From contig NZ_JBPPGG010000002.1 of the NCBI RefSeq assembly GCF_051304405.1, forward strand, positions 124,001 to 188,000: a stretch of 64,000 nucleotides of DNA, written 5' to 3'. The notes beneath the pieces are model-generated. The model had not been told where the DNA came from and made no database searches. It saw only the letters and a program-made list of their open reading frames with translations. A program made the translations under genes and the position numbers. Of this stretch, positions 45,572 to 55,480 are shown piece after piece. Position 1 is the first letter of the stretch, and each line of letters opens with the position of its first letter. This stretch comes from Pedomonas sp051304405. GTDB taxonomy: Bacteria > Pseudomonadota > Alphaproteobacteria > Sphingomonadales > Sphingomonadaceae.

Positions 45572-47350
45572 TCAGTGGCTCCGGCCGGTCAGGGCGGAGC
45601 GCATGAAATCGGTGCTCTCGGTTGCCGACAGGCCGCGGGCGTAAAGGAAGCCTTGCCCCTGCTGGCAGCCGAGCGCGCGCAGGGTGTCGGCCAGTTCCAT
45701 GGTCTCGATGCCCTCCGCCACCGTTTCCTTGCCCAGGTTCCGGGCGAGGGCGAGGATGACGTTGACGATCTTGTAGTTGTCCCGCACCGCCAGCATGTCG
45801 GTGATGAAGGACCGGTCGATCTTCAGCACGTCGATGGGGAAGCGCTGGAGATAGCTGAGGGACGAGTAGCCGGTGCCGAAGTCGTCCAGCGCCAGGCGGA
45901 TGTTCAGCGCCTTAAGTTGGCGCAGCACCTGGTTGGCCAGGTCCGGGTTCTCGACGAGGGCGCTCTCGGTGATCTCCAGCTTCAGCCGGTCGCCGGGCAG
46001 GCCGGAGCGGGCGAGGGCATCCGTTACCACCTTGGCCAGGTTGTCCCGGGCGAACTGGATGCCCGAGACGTTGACGCCCATGGTCAGGTGGTCGGCGGCC
46101 GGGCCGAACTGGGCGCGCCATTCGCTGAGCTGGCGGCAGGCCTCGGCAAGGGCCCAGCGGCCAACGGGAATGATGAGCCCGGTCTCCTCCGCCAGCGGGA
46201 TGAACTCCGCCGGGGAGACATAGCCGCGCTCGCGGTGGTTCCAGCGGGCCAGCGCCTCGAAGCCCATGAGCGCCCCGGTCTGGAGGTCGATGAGCGGCTG
46301 GTAGTGCAGCTCCAGCTCCTCCCGGTCCACCGCCTTGCGGAGGTCGTTCTCCAACTGGAACAGGTTGCGGGCGCGGCGGTGCAGGCCGTCGTGGTACACC
46401 TCCGTGTGCGCGCCGCCGCGCGACTTGGCCTGATGCATGGCGAAGTCCGCATCGCGCAGCAGGGTGTCCGCGTCGCAGCCCGAGGCCCGGGTGGTGGCAA
46501 TGCCGATGCTGATGCTGGTGAACAGCTCCTGATTGGAGACCACGAACATCGTGCTCATTTCGCTCTGGATGCGCGCGGCCACCGCCAGCGCCTCGGAGAG
46601 ATTGTCGATCTCCCGCATCAGGATGGCGAACTCGTCGCTGGCAAGGCGCGCCACCAGATTGCCCGGCGGCGTGCAGGACATCAGCCGCCGCCCGATGGCG
46701 ATCAGCAGTTCATCGCCCGACACATGGCCCATGCTCTCGTTGATGAGCTTGAAGCGGTCCACGTTGATGATGAGGAGGGCGGTCTCCTTGCCCGGCGCCT
46801 GCCGGATGGCGGTGACGGCACGCTCCACCTCGTCGGCAAAGAGCACGCGGTTGGGCAGGCCGGTGAGGCTGTCGTGAGTCTCCAGATGCTGGCGCTGGCG
46901 GTCGGCCGCCTTCTCGCGGGTGCGGTCGGTGAAGGAGGCCACCACCTGCGTGATCCGTCCGTCCTGCGCGGCGATGGGATGAAACTCGATGACGAAATGG
47001 CGGTCGTGCGGGGCTTCCCGGTACTGCCAGTCCAGCGTCATGACCTCGCCGGACTCGAAACAGGCGCGCAGCTGCTGCGCCACCAGCGAACCATCGCCGC
47101 CCCGGCCCAGAATCGTCTCCGCCTCCAGCCCGAGCACCGCATGGCGGCGCAGGTCGAACATGCGCTCGTAGGTGGCGTTGGTGAGATGGCAGATGATCTG
47201 CCCGTCCGCGTTGCGCTGGTAAAGCTGGATGCCAACCGGCAGGGCGTCGAGAAGGGGCTGAACTTCCGTAAAGCACGCACTCAGGGCCTGAGCTGCCGAC
47301 TCGAACGGTTTACCATTTGCTGGCGTCAACGCTGGTTTAATTGCCGACAC
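45572..47350 (-). CDS. PAS-GGDEF-EAL cyclic-di-GMP protein
   Basis: A 592-residue cytoplasmic protein (no membrane helix): a PAS-like sensor at about 20-150, GGDEF at 165-325 and EAL at 340-580. The GGDEF signature is degenerate (ASDEF), so cyclase activity may be weak or lost. The EAL part looks complete: GFEALARW, EITES, DDFGTGYSS, KIDRSF, AEGIET and the QGQGFLYARG loop. Net phosphodiesterase activity is therefore most likely. Cyclic-di-GMP could affect the exopolysaccharide genes of this window, but they are far apart. Confidence 0.94.
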   Translation of the reverse strand: MSAIKPALTPANGKPFESAAQALSACFTEVQPLLDALPVGIQLYQRNADGQIICHLTNATYERMFDLRRHAVLGLEAETILGRGGDGSLVAQQLRACFESGEVMTLDWQYREAPHDRHFVIEFHPIAAQDGRITQVVASFTDRTREKAADRQRQHLETHDSLTGLPNRVLFADEVERAVTAIRQAPGKETALLIINVDRFKLINESMGHVSGDELLIAIGRRLMSCTPPGNLVARLASDEFAILMREIDNLSEALAVAARIQSEMSTMFVVSNQELFTSISIGIATTRASGCDADTLLRDADFAMHQAKSRGGAHTEVYHDGLHRRARNLFQLENDLRKAVDREELELHYQPLIDLQTGALMGFEALARWNHRERGYVSPAEFIPLAEETGLIIPVGRWALAEACRQLSEWRAQFGPAADHLTMGVNVSGIQFARDNLAKVVTDALARSGLPGDRLKLEITESALVENPDLANQVLRQLKALNIRLALDDFGTGYSSLSYLQRFPIDVLKIDRSFITDMLAVRDNYKIVNVILALARNLGKETVAEGIETMELADTLRALGCQQGQGFLYARGLSATESTDFMRSALTGRSH

Positions 47351-47698
47351 GCTGCCTCAGCCCATAACCATTGCACCCAGAGAGAGGGCCACTTTCGCCA
47401 AGCGGCAATCTGGCCATTTTCTCTCTCAAGCATGACTATGGCAGAGAGTCCCTTAACAGGGCGTAAAATAAGAAAAAACTTTCGAGGGCCAGGGAAGGCG
47501 CGCGATTGCGCCCCAGTCCGCCCGCGCCGCCAGGCGGCCGGCAGGGGAGCCCGCCCGCGCCGCCAGGCGGCCGGCACGGGAGCCCGCCCGCGCCGCCGCA
47601 ATTGTCCCGCCGGCGCGAACGTGCTTTATCCCCCCGGCCGGAACCGTGGCACGGACCGGCGGCGTCGGGGCCGTGAATTGAGGGGAAGGAGCGGCGGC
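47351..47698. other. Intergenic region with 33-bp tandem repeat
   Basis: 348 bp between the divergent GGDEF/EAL and bioA genes. 47521-47553 and 47554-47586 are near-identical 33-bp units (one base different), followed by a partial third copy up to about 47597. Upstream of the repeats it is less GC-rich (47380-47480). No gene is supported, though one frame through it is open because the repeat has no stops. Confidence 0.7.
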
Positions 47699-49000
47699 AT
47701 GACCGGGACGGCAGGGGAGCATCTTGCCTGGCTGGAGGAGGGGCAGCGCCACCTCTGGCTGCCCTATACCCAGATGAAAACCGCACCCCGGCCGCTGCCG
47801 GTGGTCTCCGCCGAAGGCGTGCGCCTGCGCCTCGGCGACGGCCGCGCGGTGGTGGACGGCGTCGCCTCCTGGTGGACCGCCGCGCACGGCTACCGCCACC
47901 CCCATATCGAACAGGCGGTGAAGCGCCAGCTCGAGACGCTGCCTCACGTGATGCTGGGCGGGCTGGTGCACGAACAGGCGGCCCGGCTCGCCGCCCGGCT
48001 GGCGCGGCTGCTGCCCGGCGACCTCGACCACGTGTTCTTCAGCGAATCGGGCTCGGTGTCGGTGGAGATCGCCCTCAAGATGGCGGTGCAGTACTGGCTG
48101 AACCGGGGCGAGCGGCGCACCCGGTTTCTCAGCTTTGCCAAGGGCTACCATGGCGACACCTTCATGACGATGAGCGTGTGCGACCCGGACGAGGGGATGC
48201 ACGCCCTGTTCCGTGGCGTGGTGCCGGAGCAGGTGATCGCCGACCTGCCGGTGGATGCGGACTCGGAAGCGCGGCTGGCGGCGCTGCTGGCGGCGCACGG
48301 CCACGAGATCGCGGCGGTGATCGTGGAGCCGCTGGTGCAGGGCGCGGGCGGCATGAAGTTCCATGACGCCGAAACGCTGCGCCGGCTGCGGACGATGTGC
48401 GACCGCCACGGCGCGCTGCTCATCTTCGACGAGATCTTCGTGGGCTTCGCCCGCACCGGCCTCGACCTGTTCGCCTGCGCGGCGGCAGACGTGGTGCCGG
48501 ATATCCTCACCCTCTCCAAGGCCCTGACCGGCGGTACCCTGCCGCTGGCGGCAACGGTGGCCTCCCGCAAGGTGTTCGAGGCCTTCTGGGACGACGACCC
48601 CGCCCGGGCGCTGATGCACGGTCCCACCTACATGGGCAACGCGCTCGCCTGCGCCGCGGCCAACGCCTCGCTCGACCTGTTCGAGAGCGAGGACCGGATC
48701 GGCCAGGCGCGGGCCATCGGCGCGCAACTGGCGGCCGACCTGGAGCCCGCCCGCGCCCTGCCGGGCGTCGTCGACGTGCGGGTGCTGGGCGGCATCGGCG
48801 TCATCGAACTGACCCGCCTTGGCGACCCCGCCTGGCTGAAACAGCGGTTCCTCGACCTGGGGGTGTGGCTGCGCCCGTTCGGCAACATTCTCTACACCAC
48901 GCCGCCCCTGACCATCGGCGCGGACGACCTGCGCCAGCTGACCAAGGCGCTGGTCACGGTGGCGGGCGAGTGGTCGGCCCGATTCGGAAAAGGCGAATGA
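47699..49000 (+). CDS. bioA: Adenosylmethionine-8-amino-7-oxononanoate aminotransferase
   Basis: A 433-residue class III PLP aminotransferase that makes 7,8-diaminopelargonate in biotin synthesis. It opens near HLWLPYTQMKTAPRP (the DAPA-aminotransferase N-terminus, with the conserved WLPYTQ). VDGVASWWTAAHGYRHP and SYHGDT-like KGYHGDTFMTMS follow, and the PLP Lys is in TLSKALTGG. I start at ATG 47699 after GGGGAAGGAG; the open frame extends far upstream, but that part is not bioA. The bioF ATG is 1 bp after its stop. Confidence 0.96.
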   Translation: MTGTAGEHLAWLEEGQRHLWLPYTQMKTAPRPLPVVSAEGVRLRLGDGRAVVDGVASWWTAAHGYRHPHIEQAVKRQLETLPHVMLGGLVHEQAARLAARLARLLPGDLDHVFFSESGSVSVEIALKMAVQYWLNRGERRTRFLSFAKGYHGDTFMTMSVCDPDEGMHALFRGVVPEQVIADLPVDADSEARLAALLAAHGHEIAAVIVEPLVQGAGGMKFHDAETLRRLRTMCDRHGALLIFDEIFVGFARTGLDLFACAAADVVPDILTLSKALTGGTLPLAATVASRKVFEAFWDDDPARALMHGPTYMGNALACAAANASLDLFESEDRIGQARAIGAQLAADLEPARALPGVVDVRVLGGIGVIELTRLGDPAWLKQRFLDLGVWLRPFGNILYTTPPLTIGADDLRQLTKALVTVAGEWSARFGKGE

Positions 49001-49001
49001 T

Positions 49002-50153
49002 ATGAACAGCCTGAACGTAATGGCTGAGACGAAGCTCAAGGCGCTGGAGAAGCTGCATCTGCGCCGCCGCCTGCGCCCCAGCGACCGCCTGCCGGAAGCG
49101 GTGGTGGTGCGGGACGGCCGCCGCCTGCTCTCCTTCAGCTGCAACGACTACCTCAACCTCAGCCTCGACCCCCGCGTGATCGAGGCGGCGGTGGAGGCCA
49201 CCCGGCGCTACGGCGCGGGGGCGGGCGCGTCGCGGCTCGTGACCGGTGACCATCCGCTGTTCGCCGAACTCGAAGCGCGCCTCGCCCGGCTCAAGGGGAC
49301 GGAGGACTGCATCGTCTTCGGCTCGGGCTACCTCGCCAACGCGGGCATCCTCCCGGCGCTGATGGGCGCGGACGACCTGATCCTCACCGACGCGCTGAGC
49401 CACGCCTGCCTGCTCTCCGGCGCGCGCCTCGCCGGCGCCAGAACACTCACCTTCCGCCACAACGACATGGCGCACCTGGCCGAACTGCTGGAGACGCACC
49501 GGGCCAGCCACCCCCACTGCCTGGTGGTGACGGACGGCGTCTTCTCCATGGACGGAGACCTGCCGCCGCTGCCCGAAATGGCGGCCCTGTGCGCCCGCCA
49601 CGACGCCTGGCTGTTCACCGACGACGCCCACGGCATCGGCGTGGTGGGCGGCGGGCGCGGCTCCAGTTTCGCCTTCGGGGACAAGGTGGACGTGCCGCTC
49701 CAGATGGGCACCCTCTCCAAGGCCATCGGCGGCTACGGCGGCTACCTGTGCGCCTCCAAACCGGTGGTGGACCTGATGCGCACCCGGGCCCGCACCTTCG
49801 TGTTCTCGACCGGCCTGCCGCCCGCCAGCGTGGCAGCGGCCATCGCCGCGCTCGACATCATCGAAAGCGAGCCCGGATACTGCCAGCGCCCGCTGGACCT
49901 GGCGCGCCTGTTCGCCTGGCAGATGCAACTGCCCGCACCGCAAAGCCCCATCGTGCCGGTGATCGTGGGCGACGCAAGCCGGGCCCTCGCCCTCAGCGCC
50001 GCACTGGAAGCGGAAGGCTTCCTCGTTGCCGCCATCCGCCCGCCCACCGTGCCGCGCGGCACGGCACGGCTGCGCTTCACCTTCACCGCCCGGCACCGGG
50101 AGGAGGACGTGGAACGGCTGGCGGAAACGCTGAAGCGGTTGATGGAAGGGTAA
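49002..50153 (+). CDS. bioF: 8-amino-7-oxononanoate synthase
   Basis: A 383-residue PLP alpha-oxoamine synthase joining pimeloyl thioester and alanine. FSCNDYLNLSLDPRV opens the fold, GSGYLANAGIL is conserved, and the PLP Lys is in TLSKAIGGYGGY. RYGAGAGASRLVTG is the substrate-loop signature. It is tightly coupled to bioA. bioD is on the same strand but separated by about 200 bp that contain a pair of REP-like elements. Confidence 0.95.
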   Translation: MNSLNVMAETKLKALEKLHLRRRLRPSDRLPEAVVVRDGRRLLSFSCNDYLNLSLDPRVIEAAVEATRRYGAGAGASRLVTGDHPLFAELEARLARLKGTEDCIVFGSGYLANAGILPALMGADDLILTDALSHACLLSGARLAGARTLTFRHNDMAHLAELLETHRASHPHCLVVTDGVFSMDGDLPPLPEMAALCARHDAWLFTDDAHGIGVVGGGRGSSFAFGDKVDVPLQMGTLSKAIGGYGGYLCASKPVVDLMRTRARTFVFSTGLPPASVAAAIAALDIIESEPGYCQRPLDLARLFAWQMQLPAPQSPIVPVIVGDASRALALSAALEAEGFLVAAIRPPTVPRGTARLRFTFTARHREEDVERLAETLKRLMEG

Positions 50154-50180
50154 TTTTTTCAAATGGTTAGGGGGTTTTGT

Positions 50181-50300
50181 TGCAGGAGGGGCTTGCCCCT
50201 CTTGGCAACCTCCCGATTTTTTTCGGGCCACGCCTGTCATCACGCGCGCGTCCCGATAAAAAAGTAAGGGAGGTGCAGGAGGGTCCGAGACCCTCCTGCA
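50181..50300. repeat. Inverted pair of REP-like elements between bioF and bioD
   Basis: 50181-50214 (TGCAGGAGGGGCTTGCCCCT then CTTGGCAACCTCCC) and 50268-50300 (GGGAGGTGCAGGAGGG-TCCGAGA-CCCTCCTGCA) are inverted relative to each other, each with an internal hairpin. The stem can act as a transcription or processing signal for bioAF. Related copies lie at 57211-57269 and 58980-59110. Confidence 0.85.
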
Positions 50301-50352
50301 AAACCAATAACGTCCCTATAACTATCCAGACTCAAAACGGACGAGGATCCCC

Positions 50353-51090
50353 ATGAGCCGCCTGTTCGTCACTGCGACCGGCACCGACATTGGCAAGACG
50401 CACGTCACGGCGCTGATGCTGCGTCAGTTGCGGTTGCGGGGGCTCAATCCGCTGGGGCTCAAGCCGGTGCTGAGCGGCTATGACGCGGCGGCGCTGGCGG
50501 AGTCGGACCCGGCCCGGCTGCTGGCGGCCATGGGCGAGGCGGTAACGCCCGAGGCCGTTGCCACCATCAGCCCGTGGCGGTTTGCGGCGCCGCTCTCGCC
50601 GGACATGGCGGCGCGGCAGGAGGGGCGGGTGCTGCCCTATGGCGAGATGGTGGCCTTCTGCGAGGAGACCGCCGCCCGCCACGAGGGGCCGGTGCTGGTG
50701 GAGGGTGTGGGCGGCGTCATGGTGCCGTTGGATGACACCCACACGGTGCTCGACTGGATGGCGGATCTGGGGTTTCCCGCCGTGCTGGTGGCGGGCACCT
50801 ATCTGGGCACTCTCAGCCACACGCTGACGGCGCTGCAGGCGCTGGCGGCGCGGGGTGTGCGGGTGCGGGCAGTGGTGCTCAGCGAGAGCGCGGGCGCGGG
50901 CGTGCCGACGGCGGAGACGGTGGCGACGCTGCGGCGTTTCACCGGGGTTCCCATCCGGGTGGTGCCGCGCGCCGACGCGGGGGGCGAGGGGGGCGATGGG
51001 GAGACGGGCGTTGCCAATGTGCCCGATCTGACCGATCTTCTGGCCGAAGAGTTGCCGCCGGACTGGACAGAGGCGGCAAGATGCCGCTAA
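50353..51090 (+). CDS. bioD: Dethiobiotin synthetase
   Basis: A 245-residue ATP-dependent carboxylase converting diaminopelargonate to dethiobiotin. P-loop TGTDIGKTHVTA (residues 8-19) and VEGVGGVMVPL (near 116-126) are the family motifs. Start ATG 50353 follows ACGAGGAT. bioB and a bioC-type gene are not in the window, so the pathway here is partial (bioA, bioF, bioD). Confidence 0.95.
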   Translation: MSRLFVTATGTDIGKTHVTALMLRQLRLRGLNPLGLKPVLSGYDAAALAESDPARLLAAMGEAVTPEAVATISPWRFAAPLSPDMAARQEGRVLPYGEMVAFCEETAARHEGPVLVEGVGGVMVPLDDTHTVLDWMADLGFPAVLVAGTYLGTLSHTLTALQALAARGVRVRAVVLSESAGAGVPTAETVATLRRFTGVPIRVVPRADAGGEGGDGETGVANVPDLTDLLAEELPPDWTEAARCR

Positions 51091-51128
51091 AGCCGCCTGC
51101 AAGGATTTTGTGAAGTGCCGAGGATGCA

Positions 51129-51509
51129 ATGGGCCTGTTAGCGCGGACTTTCACCTGGTGGAACAACCAGACCTGGGGGACGTGGCTGTTCACGAAGCGC
51201 CGGGGCGAACTGGTGGGCCAGGACGACCAGGGCAACCAGTATTATCGCGAGCGGGACGGCCGCCGGCGCTGGGTGATCTACAATGGCGACGTGGAAGCGA
51301 GCCGCGTGCCGCCCGAGTGGCATGCCTGGCTGCACTACACCGTGGACGCCCCGCCGACCGAGAAGCCGCCGGTGGTGAAGCCCTGGGAGAAGCCGAAGGA
51401 GCCGAATCTCACCGGCACCCCCGCCGCCTATGCGCCTCCGGGTGCGTTGCAGGCCGGCGGCGTGCGTCCGCCCGCCACGGGCGACTACGAAGCCTGGCGG
51501 CCTGAATAA
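51129..51509 (+). CDS. NDUFA12-type NADH:ubiquinone oxidoreductase accessory protein
   Basis: A 126-residue protein homologous to the 17.2-kDa complex I accessory subunit found in mitochondria and alphaproteobacteria. The family pattern includes TWWNNQTWGTWLFTKRRGELVG, in part, then YYRERDGRRRWVIYNGDVEASRVPPEWHAWLH (both longer runs are conserved). The C-terminal tail is Pro-rich. It heads an operon with mlaD and the DUF2155 gene, an arrangement common in the class. Confidence 0.95.
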   Translation: MGLLARTFTWWNNQTWGTWLFTKRRGELVGQDDQGNQYYRERDGRRRWVIYNGDVEASRVPPEWHAWLHYTVDAPPTEKPPVVKPWEKPKEPNLTGTPAAYAPPGALQAGGVRPPATGDYEAWRPE

Positions 51510-51557
51510 ACCTGGTCCGGCCCCACGGGGGGCCTGCCTGAACGGGAGCCGAGCCGA

Positions 51558-52061
51558 ATGCAGCTCAAGGAAAGCCTGGTAGAAGCCCTGATCGGCGCGG
51601 TGGTGCTGGCCGTCGCCGCCCTGTTTCTGGTTTATGCCTACAGCAACACGGCCATCGGCCGGGCCAGCAGCGGCTATCCGCTGGTGGCGCGCTTCCCGAG
51701 CGCGGTGGGCGTCAACGTGGGCACGGACGTGCGGATCTCCGGCATCAAGGTGGGCACCGTGACCCGGCAGGAGCTGGACCCGCAGACCTTCCAGGCCAGG
51801 GTGACCTTCACCGTGAAGGACGACGTGAAGCTGCCGGTGGACACCATCGCCAAGATCGCCTCCGAAGGCATTCTGGGCGGCAGCTACATCGAGCTGTCCC
51901 CGGGCGGCGACATGGACACGCTGCAGCCGGGCGACGAGATCGAGCAGACGCAGGGCTCGGTGGACCTGATGGGCCTGATCGGCCGCGCGATCTACAGCGC
52001 GGGCAGCGGCGGCAACGCGTCGGACGAGTCCGAACCGTCGCCGTCCCCGTCCGCGGAGTAA
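51558..52061 (+). CDS. mlaD: Outer-membrane lipid asymmetry protein MlaD
   Basis: A 167-residue MCE-domain protein. A single N-terminal membrane helix (residues 10-28, LIGAVVLAVAALFLVYAY) anchors it in the inner membrane. The MCE domain follows, with FPSAVGVNVGTDVRISGIKV, GTVTRQELDPQTF and the GGSYIELSPGG motif. It binds phospholipid in the MlaFEDB retrograde transport complex; the other mla genes are not here. It starts 48 bp after the NDUFA12-type gene. Confidence 0.94.
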   Translation: MQLKESLVEALIGAVVLAVAALFLVYAYSNTAIGRASSGYPLVARFPSAVGVNVGTDVRISGIKVGTVTRQELDPQTFQARVTFTVKDDVKLPVDTIAKIASEGILGGSYIELSPGGDMDTLQPGDEIEQTQGSVDLMGLIGRAIYSAGSGGNASDESEPSPSPSAE

Positions 52062-52067
52062 GGCCCG

Positions 52068-52637
52068 GTGGCCACCCGGCCCGCCGCTGCCGCCGTCGCG
52101 ACGGCGTTGTTCGGGCTCGGACTCGCGCTGGCCGCCAGCGGCGCGCTGGCCCAGAGCGGGGCCCAGTCCCAGGGCAGAGCACAGGCCCAGAATTCGGAGA
52201 CGGCGCAGACGCCGCCTCCCGCCTCCGACCAGCTGCCGACACCGGTGGCCGAGCGGGTGGCAACTCTGGTGGTTCTCGACAAGTTCACCGGCACGACCCA
52301 GACCTTCGAGGTCAATCCCGGCGCGGTGATCCGCCATGGGCGGCTGACGATCCATGTGCGCAGCTGCGAGGCGAGCCCGCCGTGGGAGCGCCCCGAGGCG
52401 GCGGCCTTCCTGCAGGTGGATGAGCAGACCCTCCAGGGCACGGTGAAGCGGGTCTATTCAGGCTGGATGTTCGCCCGCGCGCCTGCGCTCCATCCGTTCG
52501 ACCACCCGGCCTACAACGTGCTGTTCAGAAGCTGCAAGATGAGCTTCCCCGAGAGGGGCGACGAGACGGTGGTGCTGACGCCCTCCGCGCCCGCTGCGCC
52601 TGCTGCCTCCTCCGGGCCGGAGGGCGGGGCGGAATAG
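52068..52637 (+). CDS. DUF2155 exported protein
   Basis: A 189-residue protein starting at GTG 52068. It has a signal peptide (about residues 1-28, ending ASGALAQ). The DUF2155 domain occupies about 65-165 (ATLVVLDKFTGTTQTFEV, then SCEASPPWERPEAAAFLQV, GWMFARAPALHPFDHPAYNV). The C-terminus ends with an Ala/Pro/Ser-rich tail that overlaps the 3' end of aat on the other strand. DUF2155 genes often sit beside complex I accessory and mla genes; the function is unknown. Confidence 0.9.
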   Translation: MATRPAAAAVATALFGLGLALAASGALAQSGAQSQGRAQAQNSETAQTPPPASDQLPTPVAERVATLVVLDKFTGTTQTFEVNPGAVIRHGRLTIHVRSCEASPPWERPEAAAFLQVDEQTLQGTVKRVYSGWMFARAPALHPFDHPAYNVLFRSCKMSFPERGDETVVLTPSAPAAPAASSGPEGGAE

Positions 52638-53305
52638 CGCCCGGACGCGGTCTCACCGGCCGCGTGCGCCTCGGCAAGGCTGTCGATAGCGAAGAAATCC
52701 CCTTCCGCCTCCAGCGCGGCGCGCAGGCGGTGGCGGTATTCGATGCGGCTGATCTCGATGGTGCCGAACCGGGCCAGATGGGCGGTGAGGAACTGGGTGT
52801 CGAGCAGACGGAAGCCGCCCACCTTCAGCCGCGCCACCAGATGCACCAGCGCCACCTTGGAGGCGTCCGTCATGCGGCTGAACATGCTCTCCCCGAAGAA
52901 GGCCGCCCCCAGCGAGACGCCATAGAGGCCGCCCGCCAGCCGGCCCTCGCGCCAGCATTCGATGGAATGGGCAAAGCCCTTGTGATGGAGGGCGGTGTAG
53001 GCTTCCAGGATGCTGTCGTTGATCCAGGTCTGCTCCCGGCCCGGTCGGGGCTCGGCGCAGGCCAGCATCACGTCGCGGAAGCAGCGGTTGGCGGTGACGG
53101 TGAACCGGTCCTGCCGCACCACCTTGGCCAGCGAGCGGGGTACGTGGAGGCCGTCCAGCGGCAGGATGCCCCGCCGCCGCGGCTCGACCCAGAACACCTC
53201 GTCGCTGTCCCGCTGCTCGGCCATGGGGAACACCCCCGCCGCATAGGCGCGGATGAGGAGGGCAGGCGTCAGCGTCATGTTCGGAGGCGCGTGCATAGGG
53301 CCCAA
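52511..53305 (-). CDS. aat: Leucyl/phenylalanyl-tRNA--protein transferase
   Basis: A 264-residue enzyme adding Leu or Phe to N-terminal Arg/Lys of substrates, creating N-degrons recognised through ClpS and ClpAP. MTLTPALLIRAYAAGVFPMAE, split around FPMAE, and SIECWREGRLAGGLYGV are diagnostic. GESMFSRMTDASKVAL follows, with LLDTQFLTAHLARFG near residue 190. The core ends near residue 225; the final 40 residues (Pro/Gly/Ala-rich, then SPLSGKLIL) lie antisense to the DUF2155 tail, a 127-bp tail-to-tail overlap. ClpP is encoded in this window. Confidence 0.93.
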   Translation of the reverse strand: MGPMHAPPNMTLTPALLIRAYAAGVFPMAEQRDSDEVFWVEPRRRGILPLDGLHVPRSLAKVVRQDRFTVTANRCFRDVMLACAEPRPGREQTWINDSILEAYTALHHKGFAHSIECWREGRLAGGLYGVSLGAAFFGESMFSRMTDASKVALVHLVARLKVGGFRLLDTQFLTAHLARFGTIEISRIEYRHRLRAALEAEGDFFAIDSLAEAHAAGETASGRYSAPPSGPEEAAGAAGAEGVSTTVSSPLSGKLILQLLNSTL

Positions 53306-53362
53306 TATAGCACAGGGGGTGCGGATTTCCGCCAGTTCTCCGTTTTTCCGGCCCCAACGGAA

Positions 53363-53393
53363 AGGGCCGCCGCTCGGGAAGAGCGACGGCCCT
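53363..53393 (-). terminator. Terminator of accC
   Basis: AGGGCCG and CGGCCCT enclose an inner CGCTC/GAGCG helix. On the - strand the stem is followed by TTTCCGTT. It lies 23 bp beyond the accC stop. Confidence 0.75.
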
Positions 53394-53416
53394 GATTTTC
53401 CGCAGCGCAGGCAGCC

Positions 53417-54760
<1,344 letters not shown>

Positions 54761-54949
54761 GCCTCAAACCTTTCGGGATGGCGGCTTTCCTTCAGGAATC
54801 AGCGCAACCGGACGCCGGAGAGCGGGACGCGCTGGCAGAAAGACCAGCCCGCAGGAGCAAAACGGGCCTGCCGCAACCGCGGCCCGCCCGCGTGGGAGCG
54901 GGGCGCACGGCCGGACGGCAGGTCCGGGTCACTCTCGGTTCAGTTGTGC

Positions 54950-55423
54950 TCATTCAATGATCAGCAGCGGCTCGCCGAATTCGACCGGCTGCTCGTTGCT
55001 GACCATAATCCGGGTCACGGTGCCGGCGCGCGGCGCGGTGATCGGGTTCATCACCTTCATCGCCTCGATGATGAGCAGGGTCTGGCCCTCCTTCACCTGC
55101 GCGCCAACCGTCACGAACGGCGGCTTGCCGGGCTCGGGCGCCATGTAGGCGGTGCCGACCATCGGCGAGGTCACAACGCCCGGGTGCTTGGAGAGGTCCG
55201 CCTCGGCGGGCGCAGCCGCAGCAGCCGGCGCCGCAGCCGCAGCGGGCGCCGCCGCAGGCGCCGACACCTGAACCGGCGCAGGCGCGGTCACGACCGCATT
55301 CTGGGCGGGGAACTGACGGGCCACGCGCACGCGGCGTTCGCCATCAACCACCTCGATCTCGGTGAGATCGGTTTCCTTCAAGAGTTCCGCGAGCTCGCGA
55401 ACCAAACCTTTATCAACCTGCAT
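54950..55423 (-). CDS. accB: Biotin carboxyl carrier protein
   Basis: A 157-residue carrier. The N-terminal helix MQVDKGLVRELAELLKETDL and an Ala/Pro-rich linker (about 45-85) precede the biotinyl domain with EAMKVMN; Lys123 is the biotin attachment site. The start is set at MQVDKG; the in-frame codon at 55450 adds nine residues that look like leader. It sits between aroQ (57 bp upstream) and accC. Confidence 0.97.
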   Translation of the reverse strand: MQVDKGLVRELAELLKETDLTEIEVVDGERRVRVARQFPAQNAVVTAPAPVQVSAPAAAPAAAAAPAAAAAPAEADLSKHPGVVTSPMVGTAYMAPEPGKPPFVTVGAQVKEGQTLLIIEAMKVMNPITAPRAGTVTRIMVSNEQPVEFGEPLLIIE

Positions 55424-55480
55424 AATCGTTGCAGCTCCCTTTCCGGGCATCCTATTCCCCTGAATTTGTCGCGGACTGAA

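Noticed and set aside
44777..49000. One giant 1407-codon gene ending in bioA
   Set aside because: Only the last 433 codons are BioA. The rest crosses a low-GC segment, a 103-residue gene and the antisense of the GGDEF/EAL gene, so it is an accidental open frame.
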